DNA of 64,000 bases from Candidatus Rhodoferax mariagerensis. GTDB lineage: Bacteria > Pseudomonadota > Gammaproteobacteria > Burkholderiales > Burkholderiaceae_C. The stretch is taken from contig JADKAW010000044.1 in NCBI GenBank assembly GCA_016719055.1, forward strand, positions 173,829-237,828, in the 5' to 3' direction. The notes under the pieces are model-generated. The model was not told the origin of the DNA and did no database searches. It worked only from the letters and a program-made list of their open reading frames with translations. This document shows positions 51,609 through 60,852 of this stretch, piece after piece. Each line of letters starts with the position of its first letter. Position 1 is the stretch's first letter. The translations under genes and the position numbers were made by a program.

Positions 51609-52787
51609 TTAGCCTGCGCTGATGGGAAGCGATTTGAATCGGCCGGGGTCCAGCAGCTGCAGATCAAATCTTGCCGGTCGATCCAGCACCATGTCGGCGA
51701 TGGCGCAGCCAATGATGGGTGCCAAGCTGATGCCATCACCCTCCATGCCTGTGGCGATGAACAAATCGGTGACGTCGGGATGACGCCCGACAATGGGTAG
51801 GCCGTCGCAGGTGCCGATTCGAATGCCGGCAAAAGTTCTGATCACGCGCTGGCACGCCAGTGCCGGGTACACCAGCAGAGCTTCACGCAGCAAAGTTGAC
51901 ACCGTCTGCACATCGGTCTGTCGGTCGGTAAAACCGGTTTCACGGCTGCTGCCAATCAGGAACTGACCCGTGGTCAGTGGGTCAATGACCAGGCTGATGC
52001 TGGACTGCTTGAGCACCAGGTCACGTTTGGCGGCCAGGTAACCTGCGGACATGAGCGGCCCGGGTAGCGCGGCCCCCGACAAACTGGCCCGATCTGTAAC
52101 GATGAGCTGACCTTTGCGGGGAATCAGTCGGCCCTCCAGACCAACCAGTCCAGCAGACCCCAGACCCGCTGCCACAACCACACGGTCTGCTTCGATTCGC
52201 TGGCGGGCAGTCTTCACACCAATCACCCGATCGCCAGAGAGCATCAAATGCTCCACCGCTGTATGGCGTTGTGGCACGACACCTGAAGCTGCCAAAAAAC
52301 GCTCCACCACGCGATATCCAACTGCGTGGCCATCCAGCGGTACCTTCATTCCGGCGAGCACATGTTGGCCTAGCCCGGGTACTCGTTTCATCAACTCCGC
52401 ATGTGTCATCGGAATGATTGACTCGCCTTGGTCCAATAAATCAGAACCATGTCGGGCAATGACAGCGACTTCCTCATCGGTGCGGGCAAACATGTAGGTT
52501 GGCCGAGGATGGTAGATGTCGCGCAAGACACCCTGTTGAGACAGGTCTACATACAAGGCGCGGGCCTGGCGGGCTATTCGCATCATCGGACCGGGCCGTT
52601 TGCTCGCTACAGATACCGCACCGTCGGATGCACCCGAGGCGCCCGCCGCTGGCGTGCTGGCCTCAAGAAGGGTAACGCGCGCTCCAGCCAGTGTCAGAAA
52701 ATAACTGATGGCGGAACCGATAATTCCTGCACCAATCACGACAACATGTGGTGCAGGGTTCCGGGCAGTAACAAGGGGGATTTGCAA
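51609..52787 (-). CDS. FAD-dependent D-amino-acid/opine oxidase-like subunit, HcnC-like
   Basis: A 392-residue DAO-superfamily flavoprotein. The FAD motif VVVIGAGIIGSAISYFLT starts at residue 15; the C-terminus has GIRIGTCDGLPIVGR and GMEGDGISLAPI, as in HcnC and octopine oxidase subunit B. A TTG at 52787 appears to be the start, as no ATG/GTG precedes the fold. First gene of the trio. It probably oxidises an amino acid, opine or glycine. Confidence 0.85.
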   Translation of the reverse strand: MQIPLVTARNPAPHVVVIGAGIIGSAISYFLTLAGARVTLLEASTPAAGASGASDGAVSVASKRPGPMMRIARQARALYVDLSQQGVLRDIYHPRPTYMFARTDEEVAVIARHGSDLLDQGESIIPMTHAELMKRVPGLGQHVLAGMKVPLDGHAVGYRVVERFLAASGVVPQRHTAVEHLMLSGDRVIGVKTARQRIEADRVVVAAGLGSAGLVGLEGRLIPRKGQLIVTDRASLSGAALPGPLMSAGYLAAKRDLVLKQSSISLVIDPLTTGQFLIGSSRETGFTDRQTDVQTVSTLLREALLVYPALACQRVIRTFAGIRIGTCDGLPIVGRHPDVTDLFIATGMEGDGISLAPIIGCAIADMVLDRPARFDLQLLDPGRFKSLPISAG

Positions 52788-52869
52788 GGTATGACAATAA
52801 CCGGATATATGTCTTTAAGCATACTCTTTCAGAACCGCACGTGCCGAAATCTGACTGGATCGACGGGTT

Positions 52870-54009
52870 TCAAGTACCTTCAGGTGAGTTGGTGGGGGAC
52901 CGTATCGCCCCTTTGACATGGGTTAAGCCTTCTTCGTCGCTAAGTTGCAGGCGTAACGTTTGTGTCGGAAACGCAATTTGGGCACCATGCTCCCCAATGA
53001 TCTGACCGATTTGCAGAAGAACATCCTGTTTGACTTCGTGGTAAGTCACCCAATCAATAGTTTTAGTGAAGGTGTAAATCATGATATCCAGTGACGACGC
53101 GCCGAACTGGTTGAAGTTGACAATCATTGTTTGGTTGGCATCAATGCCGGGATGGTTTTGCAGCATCTGTTGAATGTCCAGAACCACCGCTTTGACCACG
53201 CTTAAGTCGTCATAGCTCAGCCCAATAGTTTCTTTGAGGCGCCGATGGCTCATGCGTGATGGGTTTTCAACCACGATGCTGGTGAACACGGCGTTGGGCA
53301 CATAAATCGGGTTTTTGTTGAAGGCGCGAATACGCGTGTGGCGCCAACTGATGTGCTCCACCGTACCTTCAATGCTTTTGTCGGGGCTGCGAATCCACTC
53401 GCCCACGCCAAACGGGCGATCCAGATAAATCGTCAAACCGCCAAAAAAGTTGGCCAGCAAATCTTTGGCTGCCAGACCCACTGCCAGACCACCGACACCA
53501 CCGAGAGCCAGCAAGCCGCCAATCTGAAACCCCAAAGTCTGAACACTTATCAGCACCGTGACAATGATCGTTAACAGGCGCGCCAGTTTCATCAACGCGT
53601 CAACCGTAGTGTGGTCTACCTCCTCGCCACGTCTTTGTTGTTGCGCAATGATGTTGTTTCCAACTTTGCCGATGAAACGCAGCAGGAACCAGGCACAGCA
53701 AACGATCAGTGCCACGTCCCGGGCGGCCAGTACCTGCTCCAGAAATGGCTCCTGCGTTTGTCGTTGTAGTACGCGTGCCATGAAGCCGCCACTGATAAGC
53801 CATATGGCCAGCAGAACTGGCTTGGCGGCGCTGTTGATCAGCGCATCATCCCAGGCAGTCGAGCTACGTTTGGCTGCCAAGTCAGCGTGGCGCAGAAACA
53901 CCCTGACCGCATAATTCAGCGCCACCGTGAAAAGCACAATGACGATCAAGGTGGTGACCCAGGATGCCAGCCCGAGCTGGGTACCTAACAGATCAAGATA
54001 TGACGGCAT
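52870..54009 (-). CDS. MscS family mechanosensitive channel
   Basis: A 379-residue channel with about four membrane spans, the pore helix LALGGVGGLAVGLAAKDLLANFFGG (given in part) and beta-domain (RPFGVGEWIRSPD; NPIYVPNAVFTS). The layout resembles YnaI/MSL-type. It releases solutes under hypo-osmotic stress and lies 58 bp downstream of proV, so the pair may serve osmotic balance. Confidence 0.92.
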   Translation of the reverse strand: MPSYLDLLGTQLGLASWVTTLIVIVLFTVALNYAVRVFLRHADLAAKRSSTAWDDALINSAAKPVLLAIWLISGGFMARVLQRQTQEPFLEQVLAARDVALIVCCAWFLLRFIGKVGNNIIAQQQRRGEEVDHTTVDALMKLARLLTIIVTVLISVQTLGFQIGGLLALGGVGGLAVGLAAKDLLANFFGGLTIYLDRPFGVGEWIRSPDKSIEGTVEHISWRHTRIRAFNKNPIYVPNAVFTSIVVENPSRMSHRRLKETIGLSYDDLSVVKAVVLDIQQMLQNHPGIDANQTMIVNFNQFGASSLDIMIYTFTKTIDWVTYHEVKQDVLLQIGQIIGEHGAQIAFPTQTLRLQLSDEEGLTHVKGAIRSPTNSPEGT

Positions 54010-54067
54010 CTATTAGTACTTTCGGACTTTGGTCCCAGGCGGTTTGGATCAGGGGGCTGAAAAGATG

Positions 54068-55126
54068 TCAACCTGCTTTGGATGGTTCTACCATGGCCGC
54101 CAGAATTTGCCCGATGGTTAAGCTGCCCAGGTGCTGACCTTTGTTTCCGATCACGTTGGCCTGATCGTGCCCGGTAGAGCCCAGTTGTCGGGCTGCCTCT
54201 TCGAGTGTCAGGTTGGCACCCAGATCGGGACCCTCCACAATTGGCCCAGGTACTACTAGTGTTCGGCATCGGATGACTCGGCCGCGATTGACATCACGCA
54301 CAAAATTGGCCACGTAGTCGTCAGCCGGTTGCAGCAGAATTTCCTGAGGCGCGCCTTGCTGTACCACTTCGCCATCGCGCAAAATGGCCACCTGATCACC
54401 CAGGCGCAAAGCTTCGTCAAGGTCATGTGTAATGAACACAATGGTCTTGGCCAGCTCTTGCTGCAAGTCCAGCAGCACTGCCTGCATGTCGGTGCGAATT
54501 AGCGGGTCCAGTGCAGAAAACGCCTCGTCCATCAGCAGGATGGGGGCGTCATTGGCCATGGCGCGCGCCAGGCCCACCCGCTGCTGCATTCCGCCGGAGA
54601 GCTGGTTGGGAAAACTGTGCTCGTAGCCCGCCAAGCCCACACGCTCGATCCAGTGCTGCGCAGTGACCCTGCGCTTTTTGTAGGAGATGCCGCGCACACG
54701 CAAGCCGAACTCGACATTCTCGATCACCGTCATGTGGGGAAACAGCGCAAATTTCTGGAACACCATCGCGGTTTGCTCACGCCTGAAGCGTCGCAGCGCC
54801 CAGCGGTTGAGCCGAATGATGTCTTTGCCGTTGATCCACACTTCGCCCGCCGTCGGGTCGATCAGGCGATTGATATGGCGCACCAGCGTGCTTTTGCCGG
54901 AGCCTGATAGCCCCATGATGACCTGGATGGCACCCGGGTTGATGCTCAAATTGATATTGCGCAGCCCCAGAATGTGATGGTGTTTGTCGCGCAACTCGTC
55001 CTTGCTGATGCCTTCTGCTATTAACGGCATCATTTTCTTGGGTTGATCTCCGAACACCTTGTACAAGTTTTTGATGTCCACCCCAACAGCCGGGCGCGTG
55101 GCATCATGGGCATTAGTTTTATCCAT
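54068..55126 (-). CDS. proV: Glycine betaine/proline ABC transporter ATP-binding protein
   Basis: A 352-residue ProV/OpuAA-type ATPase. Walker A GLSGSGKST, signature LSGGMQQRVGLARA, Walker B LLMDEAFSALD. The C-terminal part has a tail resembling the CBS region of ProV but shorter. It overlaps proW by 8 bp. Powers betaine or related osmolyte uptake. Confidence 0.93.
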   Translation of the reverse strand: MDKTNAHDATRPAVGVDIKNLYKVFGDQPKKMMPLIAEGISKDELRDKHHHILGLRNINLSINPGAIQVIMGLSGSGKSTLVRHINRLIDPTAGEVWINGKDIIRLNRWALRRFRREQTAMVFQKFALFPHMTVIENVEFGLRVRGISYKKRRVTAQHWIERVGLAGYEHSFPNQLSGGMQQRVGLARAMANDAPILLMDEAFSALDPLIRTDMQAVLLDLQQELAKTIVFITHDLDEALRLGDQVAILRDGEVVQQGAPQEILLQPADDYVANFVRDVNRGRVIRCRTLVVPGPIVEGPDLGANLTLEEAARQLGSTGHDQANVIGNKGQHLGSLTIGQILAAMVEPSKAG

Positions 55127-56006
55127 GAGTCAGCTCCGAATGCCGCTGCAGCCGACGGCCATAGGCTTGCGATGCCCGGTCAAAAATGATGGCAATGCCC
55201 ACAATGGCAATGCCGTTGAACAACCCCATGGTGAAGTACTGGTTGGAAATGGCCTTGAGCACCGGCTGCCCCAGGCCTTGCACACCAATCATCGAGGCCA
55301 CCACCACCATCGAGAGCGACATCATGATGGTCTGGTTCACGCCGCCCATGATGGTGGGTAGTGCCAGCGGCAGTTGAATGCGCCAAATCTTCTGCCAGGT
55401 GGAGGCACCAAACGCCTGTGCTGCCTCCATCAGGTCGGCAGATACCAGCCGGATGCCCAGGTTGGTAAACCGGATGACCGGCGGCAGGGCGTAGATCACC
55501 ACAGCGATCAAACCCGGTACTTTGCCGATGCCCAAAAACATCACCACCGGAATCAGGTAAACAAAGCTGGGCATGGTCTGCATCACGTCCAGCAACGGAA
55601 TGATCAGGCGCTGCAGCCAGTTGGAACGGCTGGTGAGGATGCCAATGGGCAGTCCCACCACCAGTGCCACCACGGTGCAGACAAAAATCATCGACACCGT
55701 TTTCATGGTGTCTTCCCACATGCCAAAGTAGCCGATCAGCAGCAGTGTGATGACGGTGCCAGCGACCAGCTTGAGTGAGCGCGTGGCAACCAGTACCAGC
55801 AGGGCCACGGCAGTCACCACCGCCCACCAGGGGGACTGGGTCAGCAAACGTTCTGATGCAATCAAAAACGCCTTGAGGGGATCAAAAAAACGCTCAATGG
55901 CCTCGCCATGCTCGCGGGTGATGGCCCTGAAACCCACGTCAATCGTCTGCTTCAGCGCACGCAAATTGTCCTCAGACATTGCGGGAAATTCTTTTAACCA
56001 GTCCAT
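55119..56006 (-). CDS. proW: Glycine betaine/proline ABC transporter permease
   Basis: A 295-residue ProW/OpuAB-type permease with about six spans and the EAA loop LMEAAQAFGASTWQKIWRIQLP (shown in part). Cotranscribed with proV (8-bp overlap) and downstream of the binding-protein gene. Confidence 0.93.
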   Translation of the reverse strand: MDWLKEFPAMSEDNLRALKQTIDVGFRAITREHGEAIERFFDPLKAFLIASERLLTQSPWWAVVTAVALLVLVATRSLKLVAGTVITLLLIGYFGMWEDTMKTVSMIFVCTVVALVVGLPIGILTSRSNWLQRLIIPLLDVMQTMPSFVYLIPVVMFLGIGKVPGLIAVVIYALPPVIRFTNLGIRLVSADLMEAAQAFGASTWQKIWRIQLPLALPTIMGGVNQTIMMSLSMVVVASMIGVQGLGQPVLKAISNQYFTMGLFNGIAIVGIAIIFDRASQAYGRRLQRHSELTHG

Positions 56007-56116
56007 ATATTTCTCCAGGCAAATTGGCCCCGGCGCCTCGGATGCCGGTCAAAGCAAGCCATTTGCGGGCGCATGCCCGTCAATGGCTTGTGACTTGGTC
56101 GCCGCAAAAGCGGGAT

Positions 56117-57119
56117 TTACAGTGCGGCCTGAACCTTCTTGGCCACTTCAGGGCTGACCCATGGGGTCCAGACCTCAGGCTGTTTTTTGAGGAATTCGCG
56201 CGCCCCTTGTTCGCCGCTGGCTTGATTGGTCTGCATCCAGGACAGCAGATCGTTGACGGTCTGGTTGCCCCAGCCGCGCGTTTTCAGGTAGTCCACTGCC
56301 GGTCCGCCTGCCTTTTTGAAACGATCGGTGATCACCGTCAACACCTCAGACTTGGACCAGTCGGTGCGAACCGGGCTAGCGCAGTCGGCCTTGGTGTTGC
56401 AACCGGTAAACGCTTTGTGGTCGTAGGGTACACCTGCATCGAGTTTGACCATGGCGTATTTGCCCAGAATGGCAGTGGGTGCCCAGTAGTAGCCCAGCCA
56501 GCCCTGCTTTCGCTCGTTGGCTTTTGCAATTGAGCCGTCCAGGCCCGCTGCCGAGCCAGTATCAACCAGTACAAAATTTCGCTTGGTAGCGTCCCAGGCC
56601 TTGAAAGCGTTGCCAGTGGTAATCTGGCAGTTCCACCCCGATGGGCAGTTGTGCACAGCGCCCTTTCTTGGCATCTTCGGGGGCTGGGAAAAGCTCCGGA
56701 TGGTTGAGCGCATCGTCGATGGTTTTGATCTGCGGGTTGGCATCGGTGACAAACTTGGGGACCCACCAACCCTCAATGCCACCATCTATCAGCGATGCGG
56801 CAGCGTAATGCAGGCGGCCTTCTTTCACGGCGGCATCCAGCGGGTCACGAATGGCGTTGATCCAGGCCTCGGGCGCTACGTCGGGTTTTCCTTTTTCGAT
56901 CATCGAGGTCAGCGTTGGCATGGTGTCGCCAGGAACCAGTTCCACCTCACAACCGTAGCCTTTGGACAGGATGAAGCTGTCAATGTGCGCTAGCACTTCT
57001 GCCGACTGCCAGTTCATGTTGGCAATGGTGACGCTGCCACAGGCCGCCACATGGGATGTGGCGGTCAAAGTCGCCACAGCCAATGTCGCCCCGAGCCAGA
57101 TTTTGTTGTGTTGTGTCAT
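56117..57119 (-). pseudogene. proX: Glycine betaine-binding protein gene, frameshifted (proX-like)
   Basis: The ATG at 57119 with AAGGAGATC opens a signal peptide and a ProX-type ligand domain (CGSVTIANMNWQSAEV, KPDVAPEAWINAIRDPL). Near 56665 the frame breaks at PEDAKKG; the family sequence resumes one frame over as AVHNCPSGWNCQ and runs to the stop at 56117. One extra G in a GGG run explains it. If the lesion is real, the transporter lacks its binding protein; the rest of the coding sequence looks well preserved. Confidence 0.85.
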
Positions 57120-57394
57120 GCTGATCTCCTTCGTGATGATTTGAAACGTTGCGAAAAACCGGAGTTTTGCGCCAGCAGCCATTTAGATAGGCAGCTATAT
57201 AGTAGCAAATATAAAAAATGGTAAATCTTTTTTGCAGCACTACAGCTGCGCGAAACGCCATTGACCAGTTGTAGCTACCGTGACAGCACCATGGATCAGC
57301 ATCACCAGCACAATTTGTCCGTCAATGACACATTGCATGGCGTGGATGGCTGGCAAGTGTTGGGCAAACCGCACATCCAACACGGTGCCAAAAT

Positions 57395-57712
57395 TCAGAC
57401 ACCCCAGACGACATCCTTGCCCGCTTGTGCGCTGGTTTCAAGCAAATCGATGAAGGGTGCGGCGCGATGGCGCAGCATGATGCTGTCGCCTTCCGCCACC
57501 ACCACCTGTCCTGGGTTGTTGCGGCGTTTGAACTCGGCGGCCTCGTGGGCTTCGATAGCCTCCTTGAGTGCCTTTACGGCCGCAGGAACCTGGTCCACGG
57601 TGACGATGCCCTGCGTTGCGGGCTCCTTGCCAATGATGGACAGCATTTGGTCGCCGTTGGCCTGAAGCATGATGACATCTGCATCTGCCTGGGATTTGAA
57701 CTTGTAGATCAT
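57395..57712 (-). CDS. DUF1840 protein
   Basis: A 105-residue cytoplasmic protein of the DUF1840 family: MIYKFKSQADADVIMLQANG at the start, KRRNNPGQVVV and MLRHRAAPFIDLL later. The ATG at 57712 begins the family's usual N-terminus. A dead partial copy lies at 60599-60810. Function unknown. Confidence 0.88.
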   Translation of the reverse strand: MIYKFKSQADADVIMLQANGDQMLSIIGKEPATQGIVTVDQVPAAVKALKEAIEAHEAAEFKRRNNPGQVVVAEGDSIMLRHRAAPFIDLLETSAQAGKDVVWGV

Positions 57713-57935
57713 GGTGAGCTTTTCCGGGTAGATTTGTGCGGTTTGAAATTGACCTCTTCCAGGAGGGGCGGGCACGGGTGCTGCACTTGTTGGCAATGAG
57801 GGCCAGGGTGTCTGTCTCAATATTGAAACTTTAGGATAGTGGTGACGGTTACGACCGTCTGTGCGGTTTGCCACATAGCGAACGGTTGATTGCTCAAGAA
57901 CTTGTCACTGATTACAATTATTATGGCGTAGAAAA

Positions 57936-57951
57936 AAGGGGTCTAGCCCTT
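57936..57951 (-). terminator. Terminator after the oxidoreductase gene
   Basis: On the minus strand AAGGG-CTAGAC-CCCTT followed by TTTT, 90 bp past the gene's stop. The stem uses the GGGCTAG half of the dispersed repeat. Confidence 0.6.
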
Positions 57952-57974
57952 ATGAGATAAGCGTGAAAAGCTAT
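57943..57974 (-). repeat. Intergenic copy of the ATAGCT-N17-AARGGCTAS repeat
   Basis: On the minus strand ATAGCT (57974-57969) and AAGGGCTAG (57951-57943) with 17 bp between. Confidence 0.5.
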
Positions 57975-58040
57975 TAAAAACGTATTCAATTGCACGACAG
58001 ACACACAACAGGCGACTGGTTCACGGGCGTGAGAACCAAC

Positions 58041-59105
58041 TTACGCCGGTATCAAGGCAAACTTGCCCAAATGCCGCTTTTTCAGAAACTCACGCTGCGC
58101 CTGAACGATGTGCGCCAACGGATAGGTTTGCGCCACGATGGGCTGAATTTCTTCGCGTTCGATGTAGCCAACCAGACCTGAAAAAACCGCCTCGTCCCAG
58201 GCGGTGCATCCCAAAATAGACAGGTTGTTCAAGTAGAGCGTGCGCAAATCAAACTGCACCAGCGGCCCGGCGATCGCGCCTGAAGTGACCAACCTGCCAC
58301 CGCGTTTAAGCAGTTTGAGTTTGTCGCCAAAGCCGACTCCTGCAACGTTGTCCACTACCACGTCAGCGCACTGCGGCCCCAAACTGGCTACGGCAGAGTC
58401 ATTGCGGTCGAGCACATGATCGGCACCCAGGGTGCGCAGTGCGGCGACTTTTTCAGGCGAGGTGATTGCAGTAACGACGGCACCGCGCCGCTTGGCCAGT
58501 TGAACCGTGGCCAAGCCGACTCCACCCGATGCCCCCGTGACCACGACATGCATACCTGGTTGCACCCGCGCTTGAACGAGCATGTTTTCAGCCGTGCCAT
58601 AGGCGCACGGCAGGCAGCCCAGAGCCGCATCGCTCATTGGACTGAGAACCGGGAACACTTCGGTGGCGGGCACTTTGACAAACTGCGAAAAAGCGCCGTC
58701 CATGTCAGATCCCAGCCAAAGATTGTCTGGCAACGCAAATCCGTGCGGTCGCATGCACGGCCTGACCAGCACGCGTTGCCCCAGCAAAGCCGGGTTGCAA
58801 CCCGCACCGAGCTGCACGACACGACCACAGCAGTCGGTGCCCTGAATCAACGGGAAACGCGTCGTACCAGACCACCCGCCGGTGTCCGGTGTGGTACCCG
58901 TTCTACCAGTTTGCGCTGCCAGGGTCTGGGTCGAAGCCGTCACATCGGGTGCATACCAGCCCAGGCGGGTATTGATGTCGGTGCTGTTCACGCTGCTGGC
59001 AAGCACTTGCAGCAGTACCTCGCCGGCCAAGGGTTGCGGTAGCGGTACGTCCTGGTAACTTAGCTGCCCGAAGTCGCCAACACCCAGGGTGACCACGGCT
59101 TTCAT
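58041..59105 (-). CDS. Zinc-type alcohol dehydrogenase/quinone oxidoreductase-like protein
   Basis: A 354-residue MDR-superfamily enzyme. GroES-like domain with GTDCCGRVVQLGAGCNP, then the NAD(P) Rossmann fold (VVTGASGGVGLATVQLAKRRG, shown in part). Zinc ligands of classic ADH are not obvious, so a quinone/enoyl reductase role fits better. Single gene with its own terminator. Substrate unknown. Confidence 0.85.
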   Translation of the reverse strand: MKAVVTLGVGDFGQLSYQDVPLPQPLAGEVLLQVLASSVNSTDINTRLGWYAPDVTASTQTLAAQTGRTGTTPDTGGWSGTTRFPLIQGTDCCGRVVQLGAGCNPALLGQRVLVRPCMRPHGFALPDNLWLGSDMDGAFSQFVKVPATEVFPVLSPMSDAALGCLPCAYGTAENMLVQARVQPGMHVVVTGASGGVGLATVQLAKRRGAVVTAITSPEKVAALRTLGADHVLDRNDSAVASLGPQCADVVVDNVAGVGFGDKLKLLKRGGRLVTSGAIAGPLVQFDLRTLYLNNLSILGCTAWDEAVFSGLVGYIEREEIQPIVAQTYPLAHIVQAQREFLKKRHLGKFALIPA

Positions 59106-59232
59106 GGTTTTTTTGAGCGACTGGTTGCTGTGGGTTGTGGGGTGTCAAGGGTGTCAGATGTGGAGCCTCGAAGGGATGACGTTTGGGGTTTTGGTCTGAT
59201 GCTCAGCCTGCCCATCGTGCCCGTTCACCAAC

Positions 59233-60264
59233 TCATTCCCCATGTAAAAACAGCACCCAGGTATTGAGGCTGTACATGGCGATCAAGCCCAGGCTGACCC
59301 AGTTGACAGCCCGCAGCACGCGCGAACCCGGCTTGAAAAACAGGCCAACCATGGCCAGGCCGGTCATGGTGATGGCTGACGCCACCGTCACCGCATGGAC
59401 TGCTGACACCTCTGCCAGCAGCACGCCCGGGTGGTAAAACAGGTCATCGATTGCAATGATCAGTACGTTGAACAGGTTGCTGCCCAGCAGGTTGCCGATG
59501 GCCATGTCAAGCGCCCCATGCGCAGGGCTGACAGCGTGACCGCCAGTTCTGGCAGTGACGTGGCCATGGCCACAAACAGACTGCCCACAAACGACTTGTT
59601 CCAACCCATGGCCTGCGCCAGGTCAGTGGCCACAAAGGGCAGCCACACGCCGGCAGCGGCCACCACTGCGGCGGCCAGCGCAAACCTGGTGGCTGCACTG
59701 CGCAAGCTTGGTGAGGTATCGTCGCTGGGGTCGTTGTTGGGGGCGGCATGGTCGCGTTCATAGGCAAATACGGTGCGCATGGCCACCAGGTACAGCGCCA
59801 GCAACACCGGAGTCACCAGGCTAAAGCCCCATTGCGCGGCAGTTGCGGCCAGCCCCGAAGTTTGCCCGGTTGATAGTTGGCTCACCAGCAGGCCAGCCAG
59901 CACAACCCCCAGCATCACCACCCCAAAAGAAGCCGCCAGCAAATGCCCTGAGCGGCGCGCTGCCAGACCGGCTCCTTGCGAAAGAAAAAGTCAATGACGA
60001 CCAGAAAACCAGGTTCACCACACAACTGCCCAGCGCATCACCCACCGCCAGATTGGGCGCATTGGCCACGGTGACGCTACTGATTCCGGTAGCCAGCTCT
60101 GGCAACGACGTGACGGTGGCAAGTAGGGCCAGGCCAATCCAGTTGCCTGACAGGCCTGTGCGCCGCGCAATCACATCGCCTTGGAATGACAACTGATAAC
60201 CCGCCAGGCCAATAAAAGTTGCGCACAAAGCGAACTGCATCCAGATCAGGCTGGTATGGATCAT
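59233..60264 (-). pseudogene. Na+/Ca2+ exchanger-like membrane protein, three frameshifts
   Basis: The ATG at 60264 opens a first half with FALCATFIGLAGYQLS and TSLPELATGISSVTVANAPN (cation-exchange repeat 1). The second repeat is KSFVGSLFVAMATSLPELAV and IGNLLGSNLFNVLIIA. These lie in different frames: breaks near 60010 (after NLVF), near 59955 and near 59510. Each is restored by adding one base in a short C or G run, and the net frame returns. With the three bases restored, the length (about 345 residues) suits CaxA-type exchangers. Sequence error or true decay cannot be told apart here. Confidence 0.75.
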
Positions 60265-60598
60265 GTTTTTGATACTAAAGTTGAACGGCGTCGCCAGTAC
60301 CACCGCCCAGCATCATGCATTCATGGGTTACCGAGCCAAAGGCGCCCCGTATTGGGCAGGAAAATATTGTGACAAATGTAATTGCTATTTGCGCCCCATG
60401 AAGACGACACGATTCATCGTCGATTTGGGTGCTCATTTTTCTTGAATGAAATCGGATCAGCCCAATCCTAAATTCCAGCGCCACGGGTTTCTTGGCGGCA
60501 CTTGCGGTACGGACGTGGTCCGATCGTGGCATTGTTGTCCACAGCTTTTAGACGCCAGTCCTCAGTGGCTGACTGACAGGCGTTGGGCACCTGTTTGC
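60265..60598. other. Gene-free region between exchanger and DUF1840 relic
   Basis: 334 bp. No frame has a recognisable protein. Composition is mixed, with an AT-rich centre (60355-60385). Nothing further is supported. Confidence 0.5.
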
Positions 60599-60810
60599 TC
60601 ATACCCCCCAGACTACATCCTTGCCTGCTTGAGCGCTGATATTTAGCAGGTAAATGAGAGGCCCTGCTCGGTGGCGCAGCATGACGCTGTCGCCTTCTAC
60701 TTCAACCACTGGTCCAGGGTTTTCGCGGCGTTTGGCCTCAGCGGCCTCGTGGACCTTGATCGCTACTTCCAGTGCAATGATGGCTGCAGGAATATGTGCC
60801 ACCTTCGTCG
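60599..60810 (-). pseudogene. Relic of a second DUF1840 gene
   Basis: The minus strand encodes only the C-terminal part of a DUF1840 protein: PAAIIALEVAIKVHEAAEAK, then RRENPGPVVEVEGDSVMLRH, then SAQAGKDVVWGV. It is close to residues 43-105 of the intact gene at 57395-57712. The N-terminal 40 residues are missing and upstream DNA is unrelated. Confidence 0.7.
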
Positions 60811-60817
60811 ATTGAAC

Positions 60818-60852
60818 TTGACATATTACATTTGCACAAATATAATATGTCA
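60818..60852 (+). promoter_or_regulatory. Consensus sigma70 promoter inside a 34-bp dyad
   Basis: TTGACA (60818-60823) and TATAAT (60841-60846), 17 bp apart: perfect consensus. The same DNA is a dyad: TGACATATTA (60819-60828) and TAATATGTCA (60843-60852) are exact complements, and ATTTG/CAAAT (60830-60834, 60837-60841) extend it to the same centre. The predicted transcription start falls at the ATG of the next gene (60852), suggesting a leaderless message. A tightly regulated promoter is likely. Confidence 0.7.

Larger units (their letters stand above)
57713..58040. other. Gene-free region with repeat and terminator
   Basis: 328 bp between DUF1840 and the oxidoreductase gene. Coding frames are not convincing. 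It holds the oxidoreductase terminator (57936-57951) and one copy of the dispersed repeat (57943-57974). Confidence 0.6.

Noticed and set aside
49914..52787. Hydrogen cyanide synthase hcnABC
   Set aside because: The subunit families fit but the order is C-A-B and an amino-acid importer is attached, so a catabolic oxidase is more likely; kept as HcnABC-like only.
57180..57235. AT-rich stretch with GCAGCTATATAGTAGC upstream of proX as another copy of the dispersed repeat
   Set aside because: It lacks the 17-bp spacing and the GGGCTAG half.
60263..60445. 60-codon ORF with CDKCNC cysteines
   Set aside because: It starts inside the antisense of the exchanger gene and has no conserved neighbours or ribosome site.
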